From Scilla litardierei (lineage: Eukaryota; Streptophyta; Magnoliopsida; Asparagales; Asparagaceae): a stretch of 64,000 nt of DNA. Each line of letters opens with the position of its first letter. The first letter of the stretch is position 1. Of the stretch, positions 1 to 10,848 are shown in pieces. The DNA is taken from contig CM061139.1 of assembly GCA_030789695.1 (NCBI GenBank), forward strand, positions 4,851,878 to 4,915,877, written 5' to 3'. The translations under genes and the position numbers were made by a program. The notes under the pieces are model-generated. The model was given only the letters and a program-made list of their open reading frames with translations, ran no database searches and was not told where the DNA came from.

Positions 1-283
1 GAGATCAGACTAGGAAGCGCAAAGGAAAAATCTGAAAGGGTGGCGATTTTATATGAGAGACAATTTCGAATCTGGGCCGTTCAAGGAAGGACACGTGGCG
101 ACATCCTGCAACCTACAGCACTTCGAATTCCACTCCCAAGGTCGGGTGAAGTCCAACCAGACAGTTTCATGATGACCTTCATTCAATACCACTGCCTTGA
201 CTGACGCACTTGTCAACTCCACACGGATCACATCACTCGAACTGAACCGTCTGAATCCGAACGGCTCGAGCTATGGGGGCAAT
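1..283 (+). mobile_element. 3' internal end of a Tat-type Ty3/gypsy element (cut by window edge)
   Basis: This non-coding stretch runs into a purine-rich tract (271-283, with the core tatggggg) and then an LTR. It resembles the corresponding end of the complete Tat element at 14100-14252: both have a similar block around tgatgaccttcatt or cataaccttcattt, a gactgacgc block, and the tract immediately before a tgatacg LTR start. Its minus strand carries a short reading frame (49-231) containing NEGHHE, similar to NEGYDE upstream of the antisense gene in the complete element, so it may be the leader of an antisense transcript. The 5' part of the element lies outside the window. Confidence 0.65.
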
Positions 284-1128
284 TGATACGGCCCTTTCAG
301 GATGGGCCCAGACCGAACAGCCCAAGCCCATGTCGAAAGCCTACATGCCTAGGGAAAACGAGGCCCCACAAAAACTCAGAGTCTGGCTGGCCTCAGACTG
401 AAGCAGGCGCAACCGCTGACCCACTCCAACAGGAGTAACCACTCCCCTTAAAGTGAGCCCCCTTAATCTACATTAAGTGGCTCCATTACGCCCACCTTCA
501 CGACTCATGAAGGCGCCATTAAAGTGGTGGATCATCGGAGCGAAATAGGAGGACGTCAAGGAGACGTGGCCATGGAAGACTTCTATAAAGCAACAGGAAG
601 AACATCGTAGAAAGGGACCACTTTCTGGATACCCAAGACCGGAGGTATTTCTTCTTGAATGACCTCATCTCCCACCTCATAATTCTCCTCCACAGCTCGG
701 CCCGAGGACTCGCGTATCAGACTCCTCGTGAGCCATACCGATCCCACCGAGCATCCTTCAGATCCGTTCGGACTTAGGCATCGGAGGGGACTTGGTCGGA
801 ACCAAGGTCCGACCCCCCCCCCCCCCCCCTGATGAGCTCTCTCGATTGTTCAGGTCAAGGAGATCCAGCTGCGCTGAGGCTACCCTTCGGCGCCCAAATC
901 AGCCCGGAGCCGAACGCGCTTGCCCCCGAGCCCGTTCATCTCCACCCCTACGGAGGATGTCGCACTGCCGAGGACTCCCATTCGGCACGTCGACGCTCGG
1001 ACCTGTACGCTCTTTGCCAAGCCGAACGAGCTGCGTCCCGCTCCTGGAGGCCACACGTGTCCCGCGTGATCGCGTTGACCTCCAGCCCTCCAGTCAACCA
1101 ACCTGCGGTGAGAAAACACCCAGAAATA
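284..1128 (+). mobile_element. 3' LTR of the left-edge Tat element
   Basis: The LTR begins tgatacg directly after the polypurine tract, as in the Tat LTRs at 7860 and 14253. It ends near 1128 with a block (gtgagaaaacaccc) that matches gtgagaaaacactc at the end of the 7860 LTR. The last bases are ata rather than aca, so the terminus has probably mutated. A TATA-like tataaag lies at 584-590. The segment ggaaccaaggtcc followed by a run of 17 C (813-829) corresponds to ggtccggcccccc in the other copies. The 5' partner and the TSD are out of the window. Confidence 0.7.
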
Positions 1129-1849
1129 TGTGGCACTTATCCATTTTTATCGTTTGGAAGGAATGCTAGGCAACATAAGAGAACTACCGCCACAAATATT
1201 TAGGCCTTGTTGGGTTGGGGAGAAAAGGAAAAGAATAGAAAGAAAACAGATGTGAAATTTGATTTCCTTTGTTTGGTTGGAAAGAAAAGCAAAAAGAAAA
1301 AAACAAGGGGAAAAGTGAAGGAAAAAACCAATGAAAATTTTCTTACCCCTTTTCTCTCCAAAAACCAGAGGAAAACGGCGGGAAAAAAGATCGTGGGTTT
1401 CGTTCGCTTGCTCCCGAACCTCCTCCGATCATCATCCTTCCGATCGTCGTAGATCTCCCGTCGTGCTTACTCAATCCTTCTCCGATCCTTGTAGCTCTCT
1501 CATCATCCCATTCGGGCTCGGGCCGGGCCCGAGCCCGGGCCCAGCCGACACCTTAACTTCTGCATCATTTATTTTGTGGTTAGATTTGTTGGTTGTGTTT
1601 TATGATGCAATGGATGAATGTAATGTACAAAGAAATTCTTTGTGTTATTTTCCGCAATCTTAATGGTGTCCGCAAATCCTACAATCGTTTGACTATATGC
1701 CTCCAAAAGATCCTCGAAAGTAGGATGAATTGACCTGATCAGGGTTATTAATTGTTTCAATGTTAATTACATTATTGATCCAAGAACACACCCATCATAA
1801 CAGTGGATGATGATGATGTAAGGGAATGATAGTAGTAATCTAAATGATT
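1129..1849. other. Intergenic, no gene recognised
   Basis: The segment holds A-rich sequence beginning ggccttgttgggttgg (1204-1219), a start seen in some plant DNA transposons, but I could not find a matching inverted end. A GC-rich near-palindrome (gggctcgggcc against gggcccgagccc) lies at about 1516-1538. Reading frames here, including 1207-1663, show no recognisable domain and I do not call them as genes. Confidence 0.4.
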
Positions 1850-2263
1850 TAGATCATGCAACGGAAGACAAAAAATTAAAAAATTTTGTACTAGCAATCG
1901 ACATACTTAAAGATCTACTGCAGTACTAAGATGAATAACTGAATAAAAACCATACTTTTGTGCGAGTATACTCAAGCGATACTCGCAGATCTAAAACACT
2001 TTTGGTTAAGACCAGAAGCGACGTGTTCTCCTGCCCAACCAGCACCTTATATGAATCACGGGATGAAGAATGCCTCCACAATTCACGAGCCCTCCAAAAA
2101 ATCAAACTACCCTCCAAGCTTTGCTCAAGGAACTCGAGCGAGGAAGGAGAATGAAAAACTTTTGATTTTGTACGAGAGGTTCATCTGAAGAGGTTTAAAT
2201 ATCTCCGAACAATGAGACTTTCTCAAGAGAGATTAGTGCATTCTCAAGGGTCTGGAAAAGACC

Positions 2264-2272
2264 CCCTTTATA
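2264..2272 (-). promoter_or_regulatory. Probable TATA box of the 1850-3724 LTR
   Basis: The minus strand reads tataaaggg. Its position, between the opening of the LTR and its middle, suits a U3/R boundary for a minus-oriented LTR. No start site can be verified. Confidence 0.35.
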
Positions 2273-2465
2273 GTGCTACGGATAACCAATCGGATTCATA
2301 TTGAGTGTTCCTATAGAACTCAACCTCATTCCTAAACACGCAAAGAAGAAGTAGTGTCCTTTATGAGTCGCATTAAAACTCTTAGATACATATTGGATTT
2401 GATTTAGAATTTATTCTTAATCAAATCCCGCATCAAATCTCAAATTCTGTGTCCTGTCACATCAG

Positions 2466-2572
2466 CACTAGTCGACGAGTATCATATACTGGTCGACTAG
2501 TCAGCTTCCTGGGCCTACTTACATAGTTTGGCCTAACTAGTCGACTATTGACATAACACTAGTCGACTAGTC
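2466..2572. repeat. Palindromic gtcgac/ctag motif cluster in LTR U3
   Basis: The motif ctagtcgac or gtcgactag occurs about five times in 107 bp, for example actagtcgacgag, ggtcgactagtc, actagtcgactatt and actagtcgactagtc. It lies 200-300 bp upstream (in minus-strand terms) of the TATA box at 2264-2272. The arrangement resembles the unrelated palindrome arrays at 20612-21115 and 58950-59285. Confidence 0.6.
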
Positions 2573-3724
2573 ATTGCTAAGTGACTATGCCTTCTTCTTT
2601 CTTTCATCTGATCACAACTCCTTGTGATCTATGTCCTTATATATCGTATACACTCAAAGTTTCTTCCTTCGCTGTTCGTGAGGAGTTCATCATCAGTGTA
2701 AGATTTTAATAGCTCGATTCCTACTTCAGTAGTGATATGATCACACCATCTTGCCGATCGGTTACGCCTCTAGCTGAGCATGCCGACCCCTGTTTTAGAA
2801 CTGTCATTATCTGGTTTATAAGAATGAAATATCACTGAGATAATCTGAGCCTTACAGTGACAGATTCCATGCAGTCCAGTCCCTTCGTCATTACTATATA
2901 TGTTGCTAAGGTTTTTAGGGTATGATACAATGTTAAACCAAATTACACGTTGAAACCCTTGAGGCAAATGTGATCCCATATATAGTTATCAGTTGGATGA
3001 CACTTGTTAACTCTTAACAAGTTCATCTACTACCTTGGCCATGGATTTACTAAGGATCTATTGACTCTATTATGACACTAACCTCCCATACCGGAGGAGA
3101 CGAATCCTGAAATCTAGTCACTCCCTTCTCATGCTTTCAATTATACCCAGCAGATACCTGCACATCAGTTGTAAAGCCAATGTTCAATAAATACCAAAGT
3201 ATAATCTTCCACATGTAAGGTCCTTCTTTAGTACATCTCCGGTCAAAGAACTAACATGCACATACTGCCACCTGAGAGCTTCTGTTGACACTCAAGGTAT
3301 TATAACTGTACAGAAGCATCTCTGGTGAGTCATTCTATAAACTTATTATCTAACAAAGACATGTACATCATCTATCGAAATCTCCACACCGAGTGGCAAT
3401 AAGGTGGGCCACTACATCCGATTGTATAGATCAATGCACACCGGTCTAACCGAAATATCAATGTTACGTCTCAATATTCCTCCGATTAGGAGCATTTTTG
3501 GACATATGTTTGGGGGACACATTGGCCGCATTATTATGATCTCATCATGATCCCAATGTTCCTCACATAAGTCCTGAGACTTTATCCATGCATCATATAA
3601 CACAACCACAACCAAATGACATAGATGATTACAAAGATAAAGAATACCAAATAGCGTACTATTATTTCGAATGAAATGTTTATTACAATTACAATAATTG
3701 TCTAAGGGCATACATTCCCCAACG

Positions 3725-4139
3725 GTTCTCAACACTGGAACTGCTTGTTTCAAGCCATCGGCATCATCACCAAACATGCCATTCCCCAAAACCCAATCCT
3801 CTATCATTGCCTGAAACATTTTCATACATCAACGGTAACGATCACTTGTCACGGATCTTGAAAGCCTTTCGCAACGATAAATATCGTTGCGGAAAGAACC
3901 TATGGCAAAGAACATTTTGCCGTTACCAAAGTACCATTAATACATGTTCAAAGTACCGTATGCGTCAGCAGTTGGAAACTTGATTATGAATGATATATAC
4001 CAAGCCTAACATAGCACATTCAATTGGAGTTGTTGGCATATACTTTCAAATCCAGGAAGGAAGTACTAGGAAGCACTAAATTAGCTTTTATGATATCTAA
4101 AAGGCACTCAAATATGCCATTTTAAATTATGAAATGTAA
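3725..4139. other. Intergenic, no gene recognised
   Basis: Unique-looking AT-rich sequence with no reading frame I recognise. A stop codon at 4137-4139 closes the RNase H frame on its 5' side. Confidence 0.4.
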
Positions 4140-4772
4140 TGTCTCGTCAAGGAGAAGAAGTCGAAACCGAAGGAGGAGTTGATTTTTTGGGTGAAACCGG
4201 AGATAGTGTGGGTTAAACTAAATGTTGATGGAGTAGTAGCCAATGATACGGGTGCATCGGGAGGAGGAGGTATTATTAGAAATCATAATGGTGGATGGAT
4301 CATCGGCTTTGTCTCATTCATGGGTATATGTTCAAGCTTAGCTGCAGAACTTTTCGCCATCAGAGATGGGCTCTCTCTGGAGTGGAAAGAAGGCTTCAGG
4401 AAAGTACGCTGCGAATCGGATTCAAGAGAGGCTCTGCAGACTATTGGCAGCAAGGACTGGGAGCATCATCAGTTAATGGCGGTGGTGGCGGACATCCGGG
4501 AATTACTTGATAGAGATTGGGAGGTTGAGACGGAACACATACTGAGAGAAGGCAATTTTAGCGCAGATCTCTTAGCTAAAAAGGGCACCAAGCTTGAGGA
4601 GGAGTTCAGGATCTTGCATCGATGCCCAGTTTACTTGGAAAGTCTGTTGGAGGCGGATGCGGCCGCCGGTGGGGGTGAAGCGAGGCTCCCTCCAACGCAA
4701 GTAACATTATTTGCCGAATCTCGTAAATCCTTATCCTCTGGCATTGATATTACAACAGTGAAGCTGATTTGA
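4140..4772 (+). CDS. RNase H-like domain protein (RVT_3 type), 5'-partial, LINE-derived
   Basis: An open frame runs from just after a stop (4137-4139) to a TGA at 4770-4772. It has no ATG near its 5' end; the first plausible start before the domain is only a TTG at 4179, so it is either a 5'-truncated remnant or an exon of a larger gene. Counting from 4179, the RNase H acids are all visible: Asp17 in KLNVDG, Glu57 in AAELFAI, Asp81 in CESDS and Asp130 in REGNFSADLLA. This order and the REGN-x-x-AD-x-LA motif are characteristic of the plant RVT_3 family, found at the C terminus of LINE polyproteins and as stand-alone genes. The family would hydrolyse RNA in RNA:DNA hybrids. No reverse transcriptase lies upstream and no poly(A) tail is evident soon after the stop. 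The frame is undamaged over about 200 codons, which is notable among so much decayed sequence. Confidence 0.7.
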   Translation, partial: CLVKEKKSKPKEELIFWVKPEIVWVKLNVDGVVANDTGASGGGGIIRNHNGGWIIGFVSFMGICSSLAAELFAIRDGLSLEWKEGFRKVRCESDSREALQTIGSKDWEHHQLMAVVADIRELLDRDWEVETEHILREGNFSADLLAKKGTKLEEEFRILHRCPVYLESLLEADAAAGGGEARLPPTQVTLFAESRKSLSSGIDITTVKLI

Positions 4773-5582
4773 GATGTTGCGCACTGTGTCTCGTCTGGAC
4801 CACAACCAATGCACAATGAATGCTATTGGACAAAGGGAAGGAATCAACGTTGACTTGCTCCTTGCTTTTCGGCGTTGAGCTGCCACCATTGAAGCATAGG
4901 CTTGATAAAATCAAGCACGCAGCTTTCTCTTGCCGGAAGTTGTCCCTCTCATGATCCCTGTCAGGGCCGGCATTCGAGAATCTTTCTTGGCTCTCAAAGC
5001 TCATCATTCACACACACAAACAGACACACATGGAAAAGTATTACTGTTATTTAGAGTCTTAGACTCATACTAATTCTATGTTATATGAAGATTACAACCG
5101 ATATAAACAATTAATGCTATCATACATATCGTTTTGTTGATTGAAATTCCTTGTGGTTTAGAGTTCTAACCTATGTTGTTACATACATGAACATGAAAGC
5201 ACATGGAATATACGACATGACATGACATGGCTTAAGCAAATTCTAAAGCAAAAGTATTGCGTCTGGCACATACCTGACGCACATACATATATTTAACATG
5301 ACACATGATATAGGTTGGCATCCAACATACAATCAGATTACAATAGACCATTATCTTAGCAAACAAAATCTCATTTTCTTCGACATATATATTGGTTAAG
5401 AAAGGGAAAATATCCGTTACACGAGTGCCTAAAATACGGAGTATTTTAACCGAAAGCTACTGCAAAGCAAGCAAAAATTGGAGCCAAAGTACTGGTCTAT
5501 AGAAATGCTATATATCTAGCGGACAACACCATATAATTCGATCCTGAAGATGTAGCCCATGATCAAAGCATGGGATGAAATC
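4773..5582. other. Intergenic; includes the 3' flank of the WRKY gene
   Basis: AT-rich sequence with no recognisable coding domain. The 5300-5582 end would contain the 3' untranslated region of the minus-strand WRKY gene, but I cannot place a polyadenylation site with confidence. Confidence 0.35.
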
Positions 5583-6011
5583 CTATGAAGGCTCATTGGG
5601 TCTCCCGAACACCTGGTTTCTCAGATCGTACCGGTTATAGGCTGAGTTCGAGCCCGAGGCATCCTGATCATCGGAAGCCGTCGGAGGTGGATGGATGTGC
5701 TCTCCTTCATAGACGATCCTCAGATTGCCAGTGTCATTGGGAGGCCATTCCGCCTTCTTCTTTGCTCCGCAGTTGTTTCTCCGGCACTTGAAATAGCTCC
5801 TACTTGCAAGAGAAGAACTCTTTTTCAATAAATAACAATCAACTTAATTAATTTTTGGTCATAAATTTGCAAGCACCTGTTCTTGGCTATCCTTATGATG
5901 TATTTCTGGCCATACTTCTTCCATTCGTGGCCATCCGCCGGCATCGCCAACTGATTCCCCTCCGTCGACCCGGCCGCTGGCTGATCTCTCCCTCGAACAT
6001 CATGCCCGTCC
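5583..6011 (-). CDS. WRKY transcription factor, group IIc, with a WKKYGQK variant; exons 2 and 3 visible, exon 1 not found
   Basis: Two minus-strand exons join cleanly: 6011-5877 (135 nt) and 5802-5583 (220 nt, TAG stop at 5583-5585). The 74 bp intron 5803-5876 starts GT and ends AG and falls in the AGT codon just before RSYF, the conserved WRKY-domain intron position. A second acceptor (ttcatttgtag) precedes 6011, so at least one upstream exon is missing from this model. The DNA-binding domain has DGHEWKKYGQK in exon 2 and SYFKCRRNNC...EGEHIH in exon 3, giving a C-X4-C-X23-H-X1-H zinc finger, the group IIc/I-C pattern. The first Arg of the canonical WRKYGQK heptad is Lys here. WRKY proteins bind W-box DNA (TTGAC core) in the nucleus, and this heptad contacts the DNA. 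The C-terminal tail is short, acidic and Ser/Asn-rich. I see no internal lesion, but an intact gene cannot be claimed without exon 1. Confidence 0.8.
5803..5876 (-). other. Intron inside the WRKY domain
   Basis: The donor is AACAG|GTGCTT and the acceptor is TTGCAAG|TAGGAG on the minus strand. Removing 74 nt keeps the reading frame across the domain, with phase 2 on the donor side and one base completing the codon on the acceptor side. Confidence 0.75.
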
Positions 6012-7854
6012 CTACAAATGAAAACATTCTGTTTACTGTCAGCATAAAATGACATATAAGTTCTCTCTGAAGTGGAAAGCAGAGATCGGGCTCTAACTAC
6101 ATGCGCCATGCGCGTGGTGGGAAGTAACCATCATTCTATAGTGTCATGAGCATCCTGTTGTGCAAATTGCACCTGTATGGACCCATGATAGCACACACAG
6201 AATACGATAGGAATACTAACAAATCAACTCAATATGTATGATAAAAATTCTCTCCTTTTATGCTCTAGGACTCTTCCTGCTTTCAACACTGGAGACTCTT
6301 TGTAAGAACATGTTGGGATAAGATCAGTACTAAAATCAAAGCAATTATAAGAACATGAACATGTTGGGATAAGATCAATAAATTATCGGAAAAGAATGCA
6401 TATGCAAAAACAAAACGAAGATCTGTAGTCTCATCTAATTCTATACAGAGATATACGGCGAGACCCACAAGTTGATTTCAGATCTCCCCATCAACCCTTG
6501 CCCAAGATGAGGGTAATATTGGTCTACAAAAGTTAATTAATCATAGCTACCATTCTAATGAACTAGAAAATCAAACCATCCAAGCTTTTCTTTCCTTTCC
6601 TTTTTGCTTTCTTGATATAAAGCTCTAACAAATGCACAACAGAGAGAGAGAGAGAGGGGGGCATACATTGGAGAAGAAGACGGATGTGGAGGAGTTGCCT
6701 TGGCCTTGAGTGAGAGAGAGAGAGAGAGCGATACATGTACGAAAGGTTAAATAGTGAGCATCTAAAGCCAACCTCAATCAATATTATTATTTTTGTTTTC
6801 GGGTGTTTATTTTTTGATCTTTATTGGTGGGTGGCGCCTGGAGGTGGTCAAAAAATTCCAAGAACTCAACGTCAATCGACTTGTTACTGTCTTCCCGCCA
6901 TCGGCGTATGTTAACTTGTGTGGGGGCACGAAGGGAAGGCAGGAGGTGGAGCATTCTGTTTGCGACATGTGGCAGTCACGTCAGCGTGGTGACGAGAGCA
7001 ATCGGGCCGGCGGCCCGTATCGGTTTCCGAGAAGATTCTGTGAGGAAATAGAAGCCCGCCAGCTGGCCCCTGGACCCCACCAGAATTCTGTGTTTGGGGG
7101 TAAGTGTGTGGATGTGAAACAAAATAAGAAAAGTGAAAAAGGAGGGAATATTCTTAATTAAAGTTTTATCATTTGGTTGATGGGCTTTGTTTTGCTGGTG
7201 TGTGTTTTTTTTTCAGTGGAAGAAGAAAAGAAACTGAGTTATTTTTCGTTTTAAAGGAAATGGCTAGACTTTTTAAAGAAAATGTAGTCGGAGAAGTGTG
7301 GTCGTTTTCGTTTCCTGCTCTTGGAAGGTTCACCGAGACTTCTCCAACTCCATCCTCCTGCTAGTCAGTGAAAGAAGAAAAGAAACTTGTTTTAAAGATA
7401 ATGGGAAGACTTTTTAAATAAATTTAGGAGAATATTTATTCAAAACTACATTTGACTTTTATTATTCTTATCAAAAATACATGTTTATTCTAAAAACTTA
7501 TCAAAAACACCTTTAACTTAATACATGTTTTGATCACTTTGAAGCTTTCGTCGTAGGTCCATATGGTTTGGTATAAGTAGGTAATAGAAGCTAAAGAGCG
7601 GAAGGTTGGCAATGTTTGTTTCAAGCCACTAAACACAACGAGTGCAGATTTGGAGACAAAGGCATTGAACCGCTTGCTCTCCACTAAAGTTGTGAAGAGG
7701 AAGAAGAATTGATCAGAGACAAAACCAGACAACAACACTACAAAGATTGCAGAGATGGCGGAAGAAGATAGCTGCCTGAATAAACTCTCACACCAAGAGA
7801 GATTGGAAGATTCCAACGACCATGCTACCGTAGAGAAAGGAGATGGTGGCTATG
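6012..7854. other. Upstream flank of WRKY and intergenic; no further gene confirmed
   Basis: Two GA/CT microsatellite stretches (about 6640-6660 and 6713-6729) lie 600-700 bp upstream of WRKY exon 2. On the minus strand they are CT repeats, which are common in plant 5' leaders, so the WRKY promoter and exon 1 may lie around here; I found no coding match. A 108-codon minus-strand frame (7490-7816) has hydrophobic stretches but no family I recognise. The Tat element inserted just beyond its 5' side, at 7855-7859. Confidence 0.35.
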
Positions 7855-7859
7855 GTAGT

Positions 7860-8926
7860 TGATACGTCTATTTTGCGGAGGCCCAACAACAAGGGCCCAA
7901 AGGCGCAGCCCACTACGCGAAATCATAGAGGATCTAAGCCCACCAAACGAAGCCCGAAAGACACGAGCCCAGAAATCCGACTTCCGATCAGAAGCCCGTC
8001 TGCGAGATCAGGCCCGCCCGACAAGGCCCCCTAGAGGACCCCCGAACGTCGATCCGACCCGACCCCGAAAACGCGCAAGTCACTCGCCCACTCCAGCGAC
8101 AACCGTTCCCCCAGGCCCACTACCACTTAATGGCCGTTATGGGGAGGTGCTGGCATGGCGCAGAGAGCGGCGATGGGGATGCGGATTGAGGGGGCACGAT
8201 CGGGGGCGGACGAGGGACGTGAGTCGTGGGCAATCACGACAAGAGGCCTATAAAAGGGCTAGAAGGACGACTGGACAAGGGACTGCATCTCAGGTAACAA
8301 AACCTAAGGTACTCCATCAACGACCTAGTTCCCCCACTTCATCTCCTTCCCCCCGCTCGCGCCGGTGGGCGTCGTTCCGATCTCCTCTCGAGTCGAACCG
8401 TCCCCGCCGAGCCTCCTCTTTCAGATCATCATCTGACTTAGGCATCGGAGGGGATTTGGCCGGAACCAAGGTCCGGCCCCCCTGACGAGTGTTCTCGTCT
8501 GTTCAGGGAGACGTCTGATCCAAGTGCCGAGGCTTCCCCTCGGCTCCACACCGGCTGCGCATCAACCGAGGCGACCGAGGCTACCCCTCGTCGTCCGACC
8601 GACCGAGGCCGAGCGCATCCATCCGAGCCGAGGCTTCCCCTCCGCTCCGCATCGGCCGCGCATCAAGACAAGGCGCCGAGGCTTCCCCTCGCCGTCCGAC
8701 CGTCCGAGGCCGAGCATCTCACACCGGGCCGAGGCTTCCCCTCAGCCCCCTCGAGGCCGAGGATCCAGACCCGGCCCAGCTGACGTGTTCCATGTCGTCT
8801 GCATCTCCGACTCGCGTCGCGTCTGCACGTGCTCGACGCACCCAAGGGACCCAAATCGGCCCATTGACCACGTTGACCGGGCAGTCCACGGTCAACGCTT
8901 CTGTAGTGAGAAAACACTCTGAAACA
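7860..8926 (+). repeat. 5' LTR of the Tat element (1067 bp)
   Basis: Starts TGATACG and ends GAAACA. It holds a TATA box (TATAAAAG, 8249-8256; partner copy 14642-14649). Downstream of that is a region (about 8524-8765) where gccgaggcttcccctc recurs about five times with small variations. Long open frames across this GC-rich part are by-products of the repeat and base composition. Confidence 0.9.
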
Positions 8927-8928
8927 TC

Positions 8929-8948
8929 TGGCGCCGTTACCGGGGAAC
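8929..8948 (+). promoter_or_regulatory. Primer binding site of the Tat element
   Basis: TGGCGCCGTTACCGGGGAAC lies 2 bp after the LTR end. This is the PBS type usual in Tat and Athila elements, complementary as far as I recall to the 3' end of tRNA-Asp. A close version primes the Athila element at 57860-57876. Confidence 0.85.
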
Positions 8949-8982
8949 GAACTATCCCACGGAGAAACAAACCGCACTTGCA

Positions 8983-10617
8983 ATGGCACACGCCTGCAAC
9001 GGGAAGAGACGCATGCCCCCCATCCCGGAGGAGGGGAATGGCGCACCCAACAGCAACCTTGAGGGCGCACCCAACGGCAATCACCCCGCCCCCTCAGCTG
9101 AAGAGACTGGCGGGTCCGAGCTGGCCACGCAGGGGCAGCTCCGCGCCCTGGCCCAAGAGACCAACGTGAACATCCAGACGTTGGTCGCGACGGTACAGCA
9201 GCTCATCGGCGCCGCGCCAGCCAACGGAGACGTGTTGGGCGACGGCCAACGTTGGGAGGGGGCCCCCCGCTCCTGCGGTCCGCTGTGGTCGATGACCACA
9301 GAAACCGAAGACCGAACACGGAGCGTCGGTTCACGCTACCCGGCTTCCACCAGGCGAGATCACGCGCCTCCTCCCCGTATCGTGAAAGGAGCCGGAGGGG
9401 AACCGAATGCACGGGGGACGAATCGGTGACCGCGTTGTCTCGACGGCCACGATCACCCCACCGCAGAAGAAGCGATCGGCACCACTCGAGGGACTGATCA
9501 CGGCGAAGCGGAAGCTCCCGCCGGAGGAGCCGGGAACGCCGGATCAGCCCCACCCCCAGTGTGGCGAGGGCCGTGGAGCCAGCCCAGCCAGCGCCTGTGC
9601 CACCACCACAACCGAACGAGCTTGAGGTAGGCGGGTGTCGGACCCCCGGAGGCATCCACGGAGACCGGTGCCCCCTGTCGCGGAGAATAACCTACGCGCG
9701 GGTCCCTTCTCGATTCAAGATCCCAGTGCTGGGGAAGTACGACGGGATAGGAGATCCAGGGAACCACGTGATGGACTACGAGGGGGACATGTCCTTCCAG
9801 GGAGCCGATGATACCCTGCTCTGCAGGGGCTTTTATTCGACCCTCCGGGGAGCAGCGAGAACTTGGTACCGCAGCCTACCCAGCCGCTCCATTGACAGCT
9901 TCGAGGAACTCACCCAGCTGTTCTGCAAACAGTTCATGGCAGGGCGACAGGTAATGCCTGATGCTGAACATTTGTTTAACATAGTGCAGGGCCCGACCGA
10001 GCCGCTCCGACAATTTATGCGCCGCTTCAACACGGAACGGCTGAACGTAAACAGCCCTCCCGACCTCGTTGTCCAAACGGCCCTAAAGAAAGGGCTGCGT
10101 CATAGAGGCTTGAAGAAATCTCTGCATAATGATCCCCCGAAAGACCTCCCTGGGATCATGGCGAGGGCCGAGCGCATCATGTTGACCGAGGAGACCTTGG
10201 CCATCGAGGCAGGAAAGGCCAGACGAGGGACCAAACGCGGCGATAGCGAGCGCCGCAGCCCCGAAGGGTACCTGACAGAGAAGAGGGTGAGAAACAGGCA
10301 GCGGAGAGAGGATACGAGAGACGCCACCCCAGACGCCATCCTCGCTCAAGTGCAGAAGGAGGAGCGTGCTGATCGCCCCCCGCCGAAGACAAAAAGAGGG
10401 GGGAAAAATGGGGAAAAGTATTGCAAATACCACAAGGACAACGACCACGACACTGAAGACTGATGGCACCTAAAGAAGGACATTGAGAAGTTGATGAGCC
10501 GAGGGCACGCGAGGAACTTAGCCGATCAGCCGGTCCATGGAGAAGGAACCTCCATGCAGCCGGACAAAGGGAAGAAGGTCAACACCGTCCAAGGACCCCT
10601 CCGCATCATAGAGTGAG
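8983..10617 (+). pseudogene. gag: Tat gag, frameshifted and with a stop in the zinc knuckle
   Basis: An N-terminal part opens with an ATG at 8983 soon after the PBS (it includes TQGQLRALAQETN and TLVATVQQLIG). The frame is then lost between about 9280 and 9560. The main retrotransposon gag domain reads from 9561 to 10463, with hallmark segments RVPSRFKIPVLGKYDG, ARTWYRSLPSRSIDSFEEL, EPLRQFMRRFN and ALKKGLRH. A zinc-knuckle-like YCKYHKDNDHDTED follows and is interrupted by TGA at 10461-10463, where relatives have Cys before W-HLK. After this TGA the same frame continues sensibly (WHLKKDIEKLMSRG) to a TGA at 10615-10617. Gag would form the particle and package RNA; this copy cannot make a full-length protein without readthrough and frame correction. 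Confidence 0.8.
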
Positions 10618-10848
10618 CAGGCGAGGCCCCTCCCCCCAGTCGCAGCCTAGTCAGGAGGAGATTATCTAGGTTTACATCCCTCAGTCTAGATTAATTTCTT
10701 TTTTCCTCCAAATGTACTAGTCCAATAGGACCTTTAAGAGTACAAATGCATTCCTTTTACCATTTCTTCATCTCCGACGGAATCAACATTTCGCTAAGGG
10801 TGCATAAGAGTGAAGACCGCCACCTCACCAGACGGGGGGTCAATCAAA
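10618..10848. other. Spacer after gag, no pol
   Basis: Where protease and reverse transcriptase should begin there is only T- and A-rich sequence with stops in every frame. No D-[ST]-G protease motif is seen. Confidence 0.55.

Larger units (their letters stand above)
1850..3724 (-). mobile_element. Diverged Ty1/copia LTR (Angela-like), minus orientation; left boundary unresolved
   Basis: Read on the minus strand, the segment starts at about 3724 with ttggggaatgtatgccc followed by A/T-rich sequence with aataaac. That is the typical opening of Angela- or SIRE-like copia LTRs. The central part (about 3070-3140) shares the block gacactaac...gaggagacgaatcc with the LTRs at 28401 and 34865. A minus-strand TATA box lies at 2264-2272, and a palindromic cluster with the core gtcgactag lies upstream of it. 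I could not locate the left end or a TSD, so whether this is a solo LTR or part of an element is open. Confidence 0.45.

Noticed and set aside
1204..1480. Possible MITE beginning ggccttgttggg
   Set aside because: No inverted terminal partner or target duplication was found.
6600..6781. Candidate first exon of the WRKY gene
   Set aside because: The only open frame is a reading of CT repeats; no in-frame donor could be matched to the acceptor at 6012-6013 with any confidence.
8524..8922. 132-codon plus-strand frame, repeated at 16341-16739
   Set aside because: Both copies are the U5-side repeats of the two Tat LTRs; the recurrence reflects the LTR pair, not a gene family.
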